Source: Agrostemma githago
Lineage: Eukaryota; Streptophyta; Magnoliopsida; Caryophyllales; Caryophyllaceae
Assembly (NCBI GenBank): GCA_958450325.1
Contig: OY288243.1
Coordinates: 25,946,844 to 26,010,843, forward strand
Direction: 5' to 3'
Length of the DNA stretch: 64,000 nucleotides
How positions within the stretch are numbered: position 1 is the first letter of the stretch; every line of letters starts with the position of its first letter. The notes under the pieces were generated by a model. It saw only the letters and a list, made by a program, of their open reading frames with translations. It was not told the DNA's origin and did no database searches. Below are positions 1-11,770 of this stretch, piece by piece. Made by a program: the position numbers and the translations under genes.

Positions 1-615
1 TGGTGTCCAGGAGGGGTGTACATTACTTAAGCCAGGACCTCGCTGCACGCAGTCCTGTTATAGTTGAGTTGCCTAGTTAGAGACTGAAGTCTAATTTGTT
101 TTGAGTGAATTCTCGAACCTAGATTAGTATGATCCTAGTGAAAGTCTATTCCGTTACACTGATTGATTTCCATAACGTCGTTATTGTTATTGATTGACAT
201 AGATTTGCAGGTTGCCAATCATTTAGAAGTATTTTACCGTATCATTTTAAATGTTTTCCATTTTCAATTATTTTGATATAATAGTAATTATGCTTTAATA
301 TTATGTAATATGGCTGGGAGAACTGCCTGAGTTGCTCCCCACTGAATTGTGGCTGTTATGTTTATAACATGGCAGGTATTATTTGTTCCGGGTTTTGATG
401 TGAGCTAGCGAGTGGCGTGGATCCTACTCCGCTTGATTTATGTTTATTTATGGATTCTTAATCCCATTTGGAGAATTGTTATTTTTAGCCCTTTTGTAAA
501 AAGTGGCCTATTGACTGACCGTTCTTTTTCTAAAATATAGAACATCAGTGTGTTTTAATCCCAAATCTACAGTGTTTCCGTCACTGTATTGTATTAGAAT
601 TTTTAGGGGATTACA
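1..615 (+). repeat. LARD-A 5' LTR, 3' end only
   Basis: This is the last 615 bp of a long terminal repeat whose start lies outside the window. It closely matches 10903-11518 (the 3' LTR of the same element), and the family recurs at 30953-31646, 59633-60325 and, inverted, 21564-22640. It ends in ATTACA and is followed after one base by an initiator-Met primer-binding site. It contains no coding sequence. Confidence 0.9.
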
Positions 616-616
616 G

Positions 617-629
617 TTGGTATCAGAGC
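617..629 (+). other. LARD-A primer-binding site (tRNA-iMet type)
   Basis: TTGGTATCAGAGC directly follows the LTR end (615) and one spacer base. This is the usual complement of the 3' end of plant initiator-methionine tRNA that primes minus-strand DNA synthesis. The same motif is at 31648 in LARD-B and inverted near 21551-21562 in LARD-C. Confidence 0.9.
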
Positions 630-2956
630 ATCGTTGCTCCCGACGCTCACACCTGATTTTAGGAAAAATAGCCGTAAACGATTTGAATATTAATAGAATA
701 ATAGTGAGTGATGGGTAGAAACCAAATTAAGGACTTAATTGTTAGGTTACATGTTCTTGTAACTCAATGAATAGCATTGAATGTTTGTTTTATATGTCCA
801 AGAAGAACACGAGTGAACAAGATGTTTACGTGATGCTGCTCCAAATCGGGACAAAACCTACTTAGCACTTCTAAGACCTGATGACTCGAGTGGACGACTT
901 GGCGCTACAAGGAAGATACATTGGTGACTTTCCAGCCCGGATTCAGTTTGCTCAAGCCACAGGCCAGATGATCAAGAGTAGATTCCAGTCCGCGATGGTG
1001 CAGTAGAACCAGATGTGATTTCACTCTACCCAGATGCAACTTCATTTCAGTTTGGATTCAGATGGAGCGACCCAAGGCTAGTGTGCTCGTTTCTCTACAA
1101 GAAGATGAAATGATCCAGCGAGTTCCCTTGTGAACTCTGGAGATACGAAGACTCTTCTCTGTTCTAAGACCTTAATAGTCTAGGACCCTTGTTCTATGCT
1201 CCCAATTTCTTCTTCTTCTTCTTTTACTTCTTCTCTTGTTCTTCTTCTCCTTACAGATGTTGTTGTGTCGGTGTGATGTTGTTCGGCTCTACACTGTCAC
1301 GTGTTGTTATTCCAGCTGGCCATGGGTTGTCACTGCTCTCCCTGTCAGTTTCTCTTTTCTTCTTCCAATCCTCCTCATATAAATGGTCATCTTCATTCTC
1401 GTGGCGAATCCTTGTTTTATTCTCTCATTTTACCCTCTATCCTCTTGAGATTCTCTGGTTAGACTCCTGTCTTAGTGAACCCCGCGATAGTTAAAGATGT
1501 TTGAGGTTTAGTAAACCACTTGTTACGTGGTTCGAGAGTAGTAAGTTGTACCCTATTTCTAAGCAAGTAAGAACTTTTTGAGGATTAATTTCGATGGTAT
1601 TAATTGATTGATGGAATTAGGATTGTACCTTAAGTTTTGAGCTTGGATTATAATTTACTTGATTATATAAAGTACTTAAAGAGAATAAACTTTTGGATAG
1701 TACAATTATATTTTATTTTGATGGATACCTAGTAACTAACTTAGAACCGAAGTAAGTGTAACTAGTAATATTGCATGGGGTTTCCTACCTAATACTTAGT
1801 GGATATGTCGTGGATGATTGGGATCATAGATAATTGTTTAAAGGGGTTAACCTAAGTGTTGTTGTACCATTTCAGGTTCTCGTTAAGGTTTTCAGTAATT
1901 TTGGTTGACATAGATTTAACCGTGGTTCTTATGGATTAGATCATTAAGTCTGAGAAGGTTTTAACTTAAGAGTTTTGGAGTTGAGTGATCTAAACTTGGA
2001 TGAATTGTTGTTAACCTTGAGAAAGAGGAATATCTTGCAGAATCACAGTTTGAACTTATTGTGTCATTTTGAGGAATACTTTAGTGCCAATCATCCTAAT
2101 GGAATTTTAGATACCTATGCACCAACGAGATTGTGGCTTCGTTGGGTGATTAAACATATTGTGGTTGCACCATTGCGATTAGAATTGATGAATTTCTTAG
2201 AGACCTTATTTAGATGACGTGCTTGAAAATGTGAGTGTCTGTCATTACATTTGAGGTTGAGTGTGCCTAGGTTTGGCTTACTTTCATACGTTTTGTGAAG
2301 TGGTGATGTTAAACATGTTGGTATAATCATTTTTGAGGACTTAGTACCCGAGCTTTGTTAAATTGGTAGATTTTGTTTAGTGTCCCTTACTCGAGTACCA
2401 TGGAGTGTACCTCGAGTATAATCTGGTGAATCTTGAATAATTTTAGAGCATTATTGGTTGGTTGGTTTGATCGTGTTGTGGTTTATGGAATTTCGGTAGC
2501 ATGTTTTGGTTCTGAGTCATTTGAGGATTCTTACCCTGTTGATTGAATGATTGAATAAGTATGTGAGACTTCATATAGGGAATTGTGGTATTTGATAATT
2601 TTGGAGGTTGTAGATTGTGCAAGACAACCCAGCTTTCTGATATTAATGGACTTAGTATTATTTGGTGGAAATAGAACCGTGAGTTGTGGGAGCCGTACTA
2701 GAAGTCTCAAGAATCTTGAACTCCTCTATAATCTTTGAGAGTTCTGTTTGACTCTCAATTTCGTCCTCACCACCGCCTCTCTCGAATTCTACTCCTCCAA
2801 CTGCTGTTGGTATCTCTTCTCCCCTTTATCGAGCTTGAAAATTTTTGTTTCGATTTAATCCTTAAATTTTTAAACAAACTCCACGTTTTGAAAAAAAATT
2901 GACTAGGTTAAACTTTTGAGTTATCTTTTGGAGAAAGTTATTAAAATAATAAAATA

Positions 2957-3009
2957 CTCCTATGTGAGAGGTCTCACAATAATCGCATTGTGAGACCGTC
3001 TCACAGGAG
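2957..3009. repeat. Short foldback hairpin
   Basis: A near-perfect inverted repeat: arms 2957-2980 and 2987-3009 pair over about 23 bp with one bulge and one mismatch around a six-base loop. I did not find it at the matching place in LARD-B, so it looks like a tiny foldback or MITE remnant inserted in LARD-A. No clear target-site duplication was seen. Confidence 0.6.
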
Positions 3010-3741
3010 ACTAACTGATCTTTTTTTAAGTTTCAATTTAAAGCTTTAAAAAAATTTCTTTATCGTTTTTGGTTACGTTGTATTTAGTTATTTTTAAAAT
3101 ATCTTAAAAACCTGTTTGAAATTAATTCAAAATTATTTCAAATCTTTAATTTTCGGATGATAAGAGTTTTATGAATATTTTCGTTAAGTACAAATACTTG
3201 TGTTTCTACGACAATTGGATTGTCTGAGTAAATTTAACTTTTGAAAATAATTTCATAAATTCAGGCTTTCATTTTATTTTTGTTGGTGGACTTTAGGATC
3301 TGTTATTGGAAGCATCTAATGACTGGTTCGAGATTTCCCAACGCTAAGTTCGATTTCTCAAATTTTGATTTTGTTTTGTCTTAAATCGATTTGCCGAATT
3401 TCTTAAACCAATTGTTTTACTGTTGTTTTGAAAATGTTTTGGGTACTCTTTTTCCCTCGCGTTCGTTTAAAAATGTTATTTAAACATCGTTATTTTATCA
3501 AATAACTTTACCTTGCGTTTTTAATAATTTGAAAAGTTTTCAAGTTTCGGGTAGCTTAACCCAGGTAATCTTGAGATAAATTCGTGCATCCGATATCATA
3601 TCTCGTTTGAAGTTTTAAAATTTCCTTTTTAAATAAATATTTTGATGCGAGTTAAGCATTTTCATTTTGTTCAAGTGAAATAACTTTGTTTTGTGTTGTA
3701 TTTTCGTGTTCCTGTAAGTTTCGGGGACGAAACTTTTTTTT

Positions 3742-3754
3742 AAGTGGGGAAGGT
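3742..3754 (+). other. LARD-A polypurine tract
   Basis: AAGTGGGGAAGGT lies directly before the 3' LTR start at 3755 (TGTAACATCC) and is the expected plus-strand primer. LARD-B has AGTGGGGAGGAT at the same place (34570-34581). Confidence 0.85.
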
Positions 3755-4516
3755 TGTAACATCCCTGATTTTTATATATTAAATTTTATCAATATTTTAT
3801 TTTGTTTACGATTTAACTCGTGTTTCTTAAATAATTATAAAACAGATTCATTTTTCAATCGTTTGAACACGTAAAATCCTATTTACCTCGAAAAGTCATT
3901 TTTATGCTTAAAATGTATCTTACTTTCGTTTCATTCGATTTACTCATTTTATTTCTATTCGAGTTTCCGTTTCGACGGTTTATATTCCCGAGTTTATATT
4001 TATATAAACTTGAATTCTTATTTTAAACTCGAAACCCATTTTAATTACCTCATTTGCAAGAATTTTTATTAATATCGAGAAATTGCTATTTAATCTTTTT
4101 CTACGCTATTTCGTACATAATTATTTTTTAAACGTGATTTTAATACTACTTTCTCGTAAACATGTTCTTATACGAGTTCCGTCTAGTTATTATAATTATT
4201 TTTTTTTTTCAAGTGATCCATTTACAATTTTAAGCGCGAGTCAGGCTCAGATTGTAGCAGACCCGGCCGTTTCCCTCATCGGACTGAGACGTTTTGGTGG
4301 TTCAGTTGAGAGAGTCAAAACCGACTCGATTTTCTCTCCTATCTTCGCTCCACTTCTCCTCTTTTTGGCTAACTGTTTGAGTAAGTGGTTACTGACTCTC
4401 CAAACTTCTCTTAAACCCCCCAACACAATTTCCTCTTTTTTTTTGCAAGAAGATAGCTCTTTATTCTTCCAAAAAAGGGAATAAAGATGAGACTTACAAA
4501 AGATCACCACAATTGC

Positions 4517-7500
4517 CTAAGCATTTACACAATTAATCAAATCCTCATTGTCATTAGGATTCTTATACAAAAGACGAATAGTAACTAGAAGCTTAATAGA
4601 AAATGTCAGACTATGTACAGTCCGAGAGCTTCCACTAAAAATGCGCTTGTTTCTTTCATCCCAATTCATATAGATAGCTGCCACGATACAACAAATGTGC
4701 CACTGAGACTTCCAGTTTTTCTTCTTGTTAAGTTTGATGAGTCTCCTTAGTTCATAGTTAAGGCATCTTGGTTTTTGGGTAATACCCAACCATGAAAAAA
4801 GTCCTTGAACAACCTGGTGGGAAAAGGGACAATTGAAAAACAAGTGGTCGATCCCTTCCTCGTCAGAGAGACAGAGGATGCATCTATTGACCATACAGAT
4901 TCCTCTATTCTTGAGACAATCCACAGTGGCAAGCTTGCGTTGAGCCGCCATGGAGGCCACGAAGCTATGTCTGGGTGCACAAATGCTGTTCCAGATAGGC
5001 TTGAAGCACTTCTTCTTTTCATACTTAGTGCGAAAGAAGTTATAAGCAGCTGTGAGGTCAAAACCTTTACTACCAGACCAAGAGGCAATCAACTGGGCTG
5101 CGTTCTGCGCATCCCCGATCCTAAGTAGAATATCGTCTCTAACAGACAAGATACTCCGCCAACTCTCTGAATCTGAGCCATGGTGGTTAACAGTCCAGAT
5201 GGTGTGAGTCTTGAGCTTGTAGTGGTTGATCCAGTCTCTCCAACCAGATACACTATCACCCTGTAGTCTCCAGATAAGCTTAGTGAGTAAGGCTTTATTC
5301 CAGGAAAGAATCTCTTTGATGTTAAAGCCACCCTCCTCCGTTGGAGCACAAGCACTTTTCCAGCTTTTGAAAATCATCTTCCTTTGGTTGTCTTCAATAT
5401 TCCATATAAAGTCTTTACAGATCTTATTAATTGCCTTTATAATAGCTTTGGGCAGGAGCAAAATTGAACACCAAAAATTATCGAGCCCAAATAGGACCGA
5501 GTTGATCAATTGGATTCTCCCGGCAAAGGAGAGAAGTTTACTGGTCCAATGCTTCACATGATGTTTAAGCTTATCAATAAGGGAGTTGTACATGTCGATT
5601 TTGATGCGAGAGGAGTTGAGAGGGAGCCCCATATATCTGAAAGGGAAGGCTCCTTTCGAAAAAGCCAGTTCAGTTAAGGATTGTTTCCTTGATCGAGTCA
5701 CTGATACTGGTGAAATAGATGTCCGTCTTAGCTGGGTTACCGTGGACACCGGATGTCCTGGCAAAAGCATCAAGACAGGAAGAAACAGCCATAACCGAGG
5801 GGACATCGCCTCTAACAAAGATCATGAGATCGTCGGCAAAAATAAGAAGATTGAGCTTGATTTTGGAGCATTTTGGGTGAAAGGAGAACTGGTTCATCGA
5901 GGGCATAGTCCAGAAGGATCTTGACAAAACTTCCATAGCTATAACAAAGATATAGGGAGAGAGCGGATCACCTTGCCTAATACCCCTCCTTCCGGGAAAG
6001 AAAACGTGTTGGGAGCCATTAATCTGCAGAGAGTACCAAGGGGATTCGATGCACATCAGGAGCCAGCCTGTAAAAATATCGAGGAAGTTAAGAGCAAGAA
6101 GGGTCTGTTTAATGAACGACCAATCAAGGGAATCAAAGGCTTTTCTAATATCCACTTTCATGAGGCATCTGGGCGTCATGTAGGCTCTACCATATCCCTT
6201 AACCAAGAACTGGGATAACATGATATTGTCAAAGATGTTACGGTCATTCACAAAAGCTGATTGCTCAGGTCCAATAATAGATGGAAGGATGGGCTTGAGT
6301 CTATTAGCGAGGAGCTTGCTCATGATTTTGTAAATGGTGTTGCAGCAAGCGATGGGTCGATAGTCTCTAACATTTTTCGGTGAAGATGTTTTGGGAATGA
6401 GAATCAGCAAGGTGGAGTTGACTTGCTTTAGCATTTTTTTCTTAGAGAACGCATCATTGATAGCACTATGAACCTCATCACCTATGACATCCCACGTAGC
6501 CTTAAAAAAACCCGCACCAAAACCATCCAAACCAGGACTGCTATTCTTCTCTAAACTGTCCAGGGCATTCTTAACTTCGCTGCAGGTAAAGGAATGATTG
6601 AGATGAGCCCAATCTCTCTTATTTACATGGACTCCTCGTTGGACAGAAGCAACATCAACAGGAGCTCCCTTTGACTCAGTTCCGAGAAGGTCAGTGTAAT
6701 AGTTTAAAAAAGCGCCCTTTATCTCCCCCTGATTGGAGTGAGTAACCCCATCATCATCCTCGATCATCCCAATGTGGCAGTTGTGGCGTCGTTCAGCGAT
6801 TTTGTTGTAAAAGAATTTAGTGCAAGAATCATTCTGATAGACACTAGAAACCTTAGCTCGTTGAGCAAGGGCACTTAATTCAGCCTTATTAAGGGTGGTC
6901 AGTTTATCCAGGAGGATTTCTTCAAGATTCATGATGTTTTGATTGAAAGGCTGTTTAGCAAGCGCCTGTTGACAGACCTGCAACTCCTCATCACAACTCT
7001 GAACTCTACTGGAGATATTAGAGAAGTTCTGTTTATGGAAATCCTTCAAAGCTTTCTTGACGGCCTTTAGTTTAGCATAGATGCGAAACATAGGGCTGCC
7101 ATAAGTTTTATGTTTCCAGATCCGAGCCACAAGGTCAGCAAAGTCAGCATGTTCTGCCCAGTTGTTCAGAAATTTGAATCCAGTCTGATGTCGCTCCTGA
7201 ATACCCAGTTTGATCTCAATAGGCGAATGATCTGAAGTTCCCGGTAGAAGGGATTCAGCAAAAGTGAGAGGAAAATGGTACAGCAACTGCTCATTAATAA
7301 GAGCTCTATCTAGCTTAGACCAAGTTCTATCACCTCCATCTTGCTTATTAGTCCATCTGTAAGGGCAGCCTTGACTATGTAAATCATCCAGGTGACAAGC
7401 CGAAATGCAATTGTTAAAGGCATCCATATCTTTCCTAGAAGGGGGGTTGGGACCAATACGTTCGGAAGCAAAATGGACAACATTGAAGTCGCCTAAAACT

Positions 7501-7906
7501 ACCCATGGGAGGCTAATAGATGCAGCGAGGGAGCATAGATCATCCCAAAGAGACTGACGTTCTTCAGGAGCATTATGGCCATAGACAATGGTGCAAAAAA
7601 ATTCCATATTGAGATGGGACGACTTAACCAAGCAATGAATGTACTGGGAGTGAATAGCAATAGTGGTGACAAAAATGGTGTTGGGGTTCCAAATAATCCA
7701 TATACGTCCATTGTGGTGACATTCATAGTTACATACCACATTTCTATTTGAGAACCATCGCCTAATGATAGCTTGAGCTTTGTGAGCTTTAATTCTCGTT
7801 TCTAGAAGGCCAAAAAATCCAATTTCCGACTCTTTATTAAATTCTGGATATCCACTAATTTATAAGGCTCATTGGAGCCCCTAATGTTCCATGTTTCGAG
7901 ATTCAT
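4517..7906 (-). pseudogene. LINE ORF2: endonuclease / reverse transcriptase, frameshifted
   Basis: The likely start is the ATG at 7906 (METWNIRG-type endonuclease N-terminus), about 1130 codons to the stop at 4517. The apurinic-like endonuclease shows WVVLGDFNVV and SDHSP motifs. The reverse transcriptase carries FADD (plus-strand 5829-5840), RQGDPLSPYIF and the IPK...RPIACCN region. A zf-RVT-type Cys/His segment is near the C-terminus (about 4800-5010). Two single-base frameshifts break it: one in the A/T run at 7812-7817, early in the endonuclease, and one near 5670-5690, after the polymerase motif. Each side remains open for long stretches, so inactivation is fairly recent relative to insertion. 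Confidence 0.88.
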
Positions 7907-9227
7907 GTAAATCAGGGGGTATTGCTTTTGTGGAACTAGGCATGTCCTTTTGTGAAGGGTTTGAGAGGACCAATCCTTCAGTTGCATCACCAGTTTTCTG
8001 AGACTCTACCAGGGGGGAGAATCTGTTGTTAGTAGAGGTGCATACGCCCGTAGTGACCTGGTTAATTCCCAGGTTTTGGGTACCCACCGGCTGGTCAGCA
8101 GGAGCGGCAGGGACAATGGTAGTTTTTTGAGATATTTTCTCTTTCTGTTTGAAAACCGGGATGGATGGTGTCTTAGTCGACACCTTTGGGGGATTAAGAT
8201 GCCTACAGGAGGACAATTTGTGCCCCATTTTTTTACAGCAAGAGCAGAAATAAGGAAGCCATTCGAATTGAATTTGCTGATTAATTTGCTTACCAAACGG
8301 TGTATGGCCGATGACATTCTCGACCAGCTCCTTGGATATATCCACTTCAACCATAAGTCTAGCGAAACCTAGCCTTTCCTTGTTCGTGGTAATGGTGTCA
8401 GCAAACAGAGGTTTTCCGACATTACTTGCAATTTTGCTTAGAGCTGGAGCTGACCACAGATACGGCTCCAATTCAGGCAATAAAATCCAGGTAGGAATAG
8501 TCGTGACTTGCCCCAGTTCTTGACCAAAATTCGGTGACCACTGCTTGAGGATGAGGGCGTGGCCTCCGACCAGCCATGGATCACTTTTAAGAACATCCAA
8601 GAGCGCATCTTTGGAAGAAAATCTGAAGGTGAACCATCCTTTTTTGTAGAATTGAATGGTGGGTTTGTCCACATGATTCCAATTTTTCTCCACAAAGTCT
8701 TGTATTTGCTTCACTTGTGGTCTTAAACAAAGAACCATTCCCACTAGTGTGTTCTCCCAGAGTTTAAGCTCCTCTTCAATGTCTTCCTGGACCAAAATGA
8801 CTTCAGAGAGCGCAGCGCTATCTTCACAAAAGTGAAGGTTCATACCCAACTGAGGTTTAGCCTGACAGAGTTTGCTCCAATGTTGTGCAGCGTCATTCGC
8901 TGCTCTAGTTCCTTTAGCAGTGTTGTTTCCATTGATAATCTTTGATGGCTGTTCAGAGTTACTAATGGTGTCAGTAACAGAACAGGCAGCTGGCGCAGCA
9001 GTTAGCACTTCCGCCGAGGGATCTGCATCCAGTGGCTTGGGAGCTTTGGAGCTCAGAGGTGTCGACTCTTTTAGATCTGGGAAATGGAGAGCTGAGTGCA
9101 GCATCAATTCCTCCTCATTTTCGAGTAAATTTGTGCCTTTATCCAACTCTGAGTGAGCAGTTGGTGGTCGTACTTGCTTTGTAGATTTCTTAGATGGTCT
9201 ACCCGGTCCACTCTTCTCTTTCCCCAT
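7881..9227 (-). CDS. LINE ORF1: DUF4283/zinc-knuckle RNA-binding protein
   Basis: The 448-aa frame is open from ATG at 9227 to the stop at 7881. Proteins of this kind coat LINE RNA and act as nucleic-acid chaperones in the ribonucleoprotein that retrotransposes. A basic, low-complexity N-terminus is followed by a DUF4283-like region at roughly residues 140-240 (the stretch with GWFTFRFSS and DPWLVGGHALILKQW). A CCHC knuckle, CSCCKKMGHKLSSC (Cx2Cx4Hx4C), lies near residue 325, then a Pro/Ser/Thr-rich tail. Its end overlaps the ORF2 start, which suggests translation of ORF2 by re-initiation or shunting. The frame is intact although ORF2 is broken. Confidence 0.85.
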   Translation of the reverse strand: MGKEKSGPGRPSKKSTKQVRPPTAHSELDKGTNLLENEEELMLHSALHFPDLKESTPLSSKAPKPLDADPSAEVLTAAPAACSVTDTISNSEQPSKIINGNNTAKGTRAANDAAQHWSKLCQAKPQLGMNLHFCEDSAALSEVILVQEDIEEELKLWENTLVGMVLCLRPQVKQIQDFVEKNWNHVDKPTIQFYKKGWFTFRFSSKDALLDVLKSDPWLVGGHALILKQWSPNFGQELGQVTTIPTWILLPELEPYLWSAPALSKIASNVGKPLFADTITTNKERLGFARLMVEVDISKELVENVIGHTPFGKQINQQIQFEWLPYFCSCCKKMGHKLSSCRHLNPPKVSTKTPSIPVFKQKEKISQKTTIVPAAPADQPVGTQNLGINQVTTGVCTSTNNRFSPLVESQKTGDATEGLVLSNPSQKDMPSSTKAIPPDLHESRNMEH

Positions 9228-11518
9228 GGATCAACTAAAGGAAGCTGCCGCTTGCATAGAGAGAGAGAGAGAAGGATAGCAAGTGTTTTTATTATTATTA
9301 TTATTATTGTACATATCCCTCTTCTTCTCTTCTCTACAAAAAAAAAATTGAATTGAAAATACAACAATAAGAATTTATTCTGAACTTTCTAATTGTCGAT
9401 CCTATTCCAATCTTGAGGGTAATTTAATTACTCTTATTCTCCGTCTCGTTTCCCTCTTTTATTAATTTATAATATGGTTTAATACCATATGTTAATTTAT
9501 GTTGTAGGTTATCATATCAATTCCGACAAAAATGATTATCATAATTGACCGGATCTCGCTTAAGGTAACACATGATGGCATGACTCGGTATTGCATGATA
9601 TATATGTTGTAGTTGTTTGTAGTATCGTTTTAAAATCAAATTTTTATACGAATAAGCATGTTTTAATTATATTGCGATAATATGCTTAAATCGATTTCGT
9701 GTTTCTATCGCTTTTAATCTTCTCAATTTATTTCACATCGGATCTTCTAAAAGTATTATAAGGCCGAGTAAAACATACAAATAAGACTTTATTTCTGAAT
9801 TTTCGTGATTTAATATAAAGTAGCAAAGTGAAAGTTTTTATTATTTTTAACATAATTACTGCATGTTTCAGATCGATTAGTGTTTTTGAACGATTTATTA
9901 CTCCCGTTTAACGACTTTATTTTCAAAAAGTTTGAAAAGGTACTACTGTTTATTTTAACTCTATTATATGTCTGTAATATTTTGCAAATTAATTCCAAGT
10001 ATATTGGTCACAATAAAATGTTTACGAACAGATGTCGAAATAGTCCGCGAATCTGTCAGTTGTTCTAAAACTAATTTAAAACCTTTGGTACACTTTGAAT
10101 TTAATTTGGATAATTTACCTAGATAAACGTTTAATAGTTTGGTTAATGTTTCCAATTGGTTTTGCTTTAAAATAAATAATTAAATGTATTTTATTAATGA
10201 GATACCATCGGGTGTCGAATTCTGTCAGTTTGTGAAAATACAAATATAAACCTATGTTTTATTTGGAATTTGGATTTTCTCCAGAAATAAAAGTTTTAAC
10301 TAAGTTTCTAAAGTTTTCAACCCCACTGGTCTTACGTTGTTTTGATTTTTAATGATTAAATTACGAATTTTATAGTAAGACAGTGCTATTCCGAAAAATC
10401 TGTAAATTTGTAATTTAATACTTTTAATTACTTATATTTCAACCTTTTAAGAAATAATTATGATTTTGACTTTCGTTGACTTTTTAACATTAAATGTATA
10501 TTTATAAAATAAGGATAATGTTTACGTCTCGAGGCCTAATATAACTATTTTATATAATTCAAATGTTAAACGATTTCTAATTATAATAATACCTATTTTG
10601 GAAAGTTAATATTTGAAGGAAGTTTCCCAAATTAGAAAATTTCTTTTTAAGAACGTTTTGATAATCCTATCGAATTATTACAACGACTTTGTTTTGAAGT
10701 TATGGAATAAGGACAAGTGTACGGGTAGAGTAATACAGTCTAGGTTATACGTTTTGTCATCAACTATAAAGCTGGTGTGTCTATGTTGAGACACATTGGT
10801 CGTTGAAGTGAGCATGGTTTGTGTTCAGGAGTGTGTATATTTTGACCTTAAACTTAGATATCGCATCGTGTAAGTCGTCGTCGGGTTGAACTGGATTACG
10901 GTTGGTGTCCAGGAGGGGTGTACATTACTTAAGCCAGGACCTCGCTGCACGCAACCCTGTTATAGTTGAGTTGCCTAGTTAGAGACTGAAGTCTAATTTG
11001 TTTTGACTGAATTCTCGAACCTAGTTTAGTATGATCCTAGTGAAAGTCTATTCTGTTACACTGATTGATTTCCATAAAGTTGTTATTGTTATTGATTGAC
11101 ATTGATTTGCAGGTTGCCAATCATTTTGAAGTATTTTACCGTATCATTTTAAATGTTTTCCATTTTCAACTATTTTGATATAATAGTAATTATGCTTTAA
11201 TATAATGTAATATGGCTTGGAGAACTGCTTGAGTTGTTCCCCCACTGAATTGTGGCTGTTATGTTTATAACATGGCAAGTATTATTTGTTCCGAGGTTTG
11301 GTGTGAGCTAGCGAGTGGCGTGGATCCTACTCCGCTTGATTTATGTTTATTTATGGATTCTTAATCCCATTTGGAGAATTGTTATTTTTAGCTCTTTTGT
11401 AAAAAGTGGCCTATTGACTGACCGTTCTTTTTCTAATATATAGAACATCAGTGTGTTTTAATCTCAAATCTACAGTGTTGCCGCCACTGTATTGCATTAG
11501 AATTTTTAGGGAATTACA

Positions 11519-11770
11519 GGAATTAGCGGACTCCTTAGCCTCGCGGCTTCTACATACAAAGACCTTTCTTGTGAGTTCCTATGAACTTTTACCATTGAAA
11601 ATCCGACCACACCAAGAGCGATTAAATTTAGACTATTCGGTAAACCCCATTGTTTGACTATTTCCAAGTTTGGCTTAGCTTTAGGCTTACCCTCATCGGG
11701 CACCGGACTTAGCGAACCCCCGAGCGATTTACAAGGTAGTGTGTCTAGAGGAGATCTTTGGAAGCACATA
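11519..11770 (+). repeat. Athila-like element, internal fragment left of CACTA
   Basis: This stretch belongs to the same element as 15677-19270. Its last codons (GDLWKHI) read in frame into 15677 (SVEGNKQWES...) if the CACTA element is ignored. LARD-A inserted at its left edge, so the rest of the Athila element lies left of the window. Confidence 0.6.

Larger units (their letters stand above)
616..3754 (+). repeat. LARD-A internal domain, non-coding
   Basis: This 3.1-kb internal region lies between primer-binding site and polypurine tract and has no gag, protease, reverse transcriptase or integrase signature on either strand. Its longest open frames (101 aa at 1189-1494, 80 aa at 1975-2217) match no family I recognise. 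Stretches recur in LARD-B (31647-34581) and inverted in LARD-C (20481-21563). Conserved LTRs and priming sites around a long non-coding core fit a large retrotransposon derivative mobilised in trans. The TGTAAC-ACCC type ends and long LTRs suggest a Tekay/Del chromovirus parent; that is inference. Confidence 0.8.
4436..9308 (-). mobile_element. L1-type LINE, antisense in LARD-A LTR
   Basis: A near full-length non-LTR retrotransposon on the minus strand. Its order is a 5' UTR with GA and TAA microsatellites (plus-strand 9258-9309), ORF1 (7881-9227), ORF2 (4517-7906, overlapping ORF1 by 26 bp), a short 3' UTR and a poly(A), read as nine T at 4436-4444. The 5' boundary near 9308 is tentative. 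The sequence past the poly(A) weakly resembles that upstream of the 5' end (about 8 of 12 positions), which may be a decayed TSD. Two frameshifts in ORF2 mean the copy is dead. Confidence 0.88.
3755..11518 (+). repeat. LARD-A 3' LTR, split by a LINE
   Basis: The LTR runs from TGTAACATCC to ATTACA at 11518. Removing the antisense LINE (4436-~9308) leaves about 2.9 kb, somewhat shorter than the 3.49-kb LARD-B LTR. The segment 10903-11518 is nearly the same as 1-615. Apart from the LINE there is no coding sequence in 9309-11518; it is AT-rich LTR. The TSD cannot be tested because the left end is outside the window. Confidence 0.88.

Noticed and set aside
617..629. TGGTATCAGAGC motifs as tRNA genes
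   Set aside because: Only the short complement of a tRNA 3' end is present, at LTR borders; there is no cloverleaf.
1189..1494. 101-aa ORF in LARD-A as a gene
   Set aside because: Phe/Ser runs come from a pyrimidine-rich tract; LARD-B lacks the frame at the matching place.
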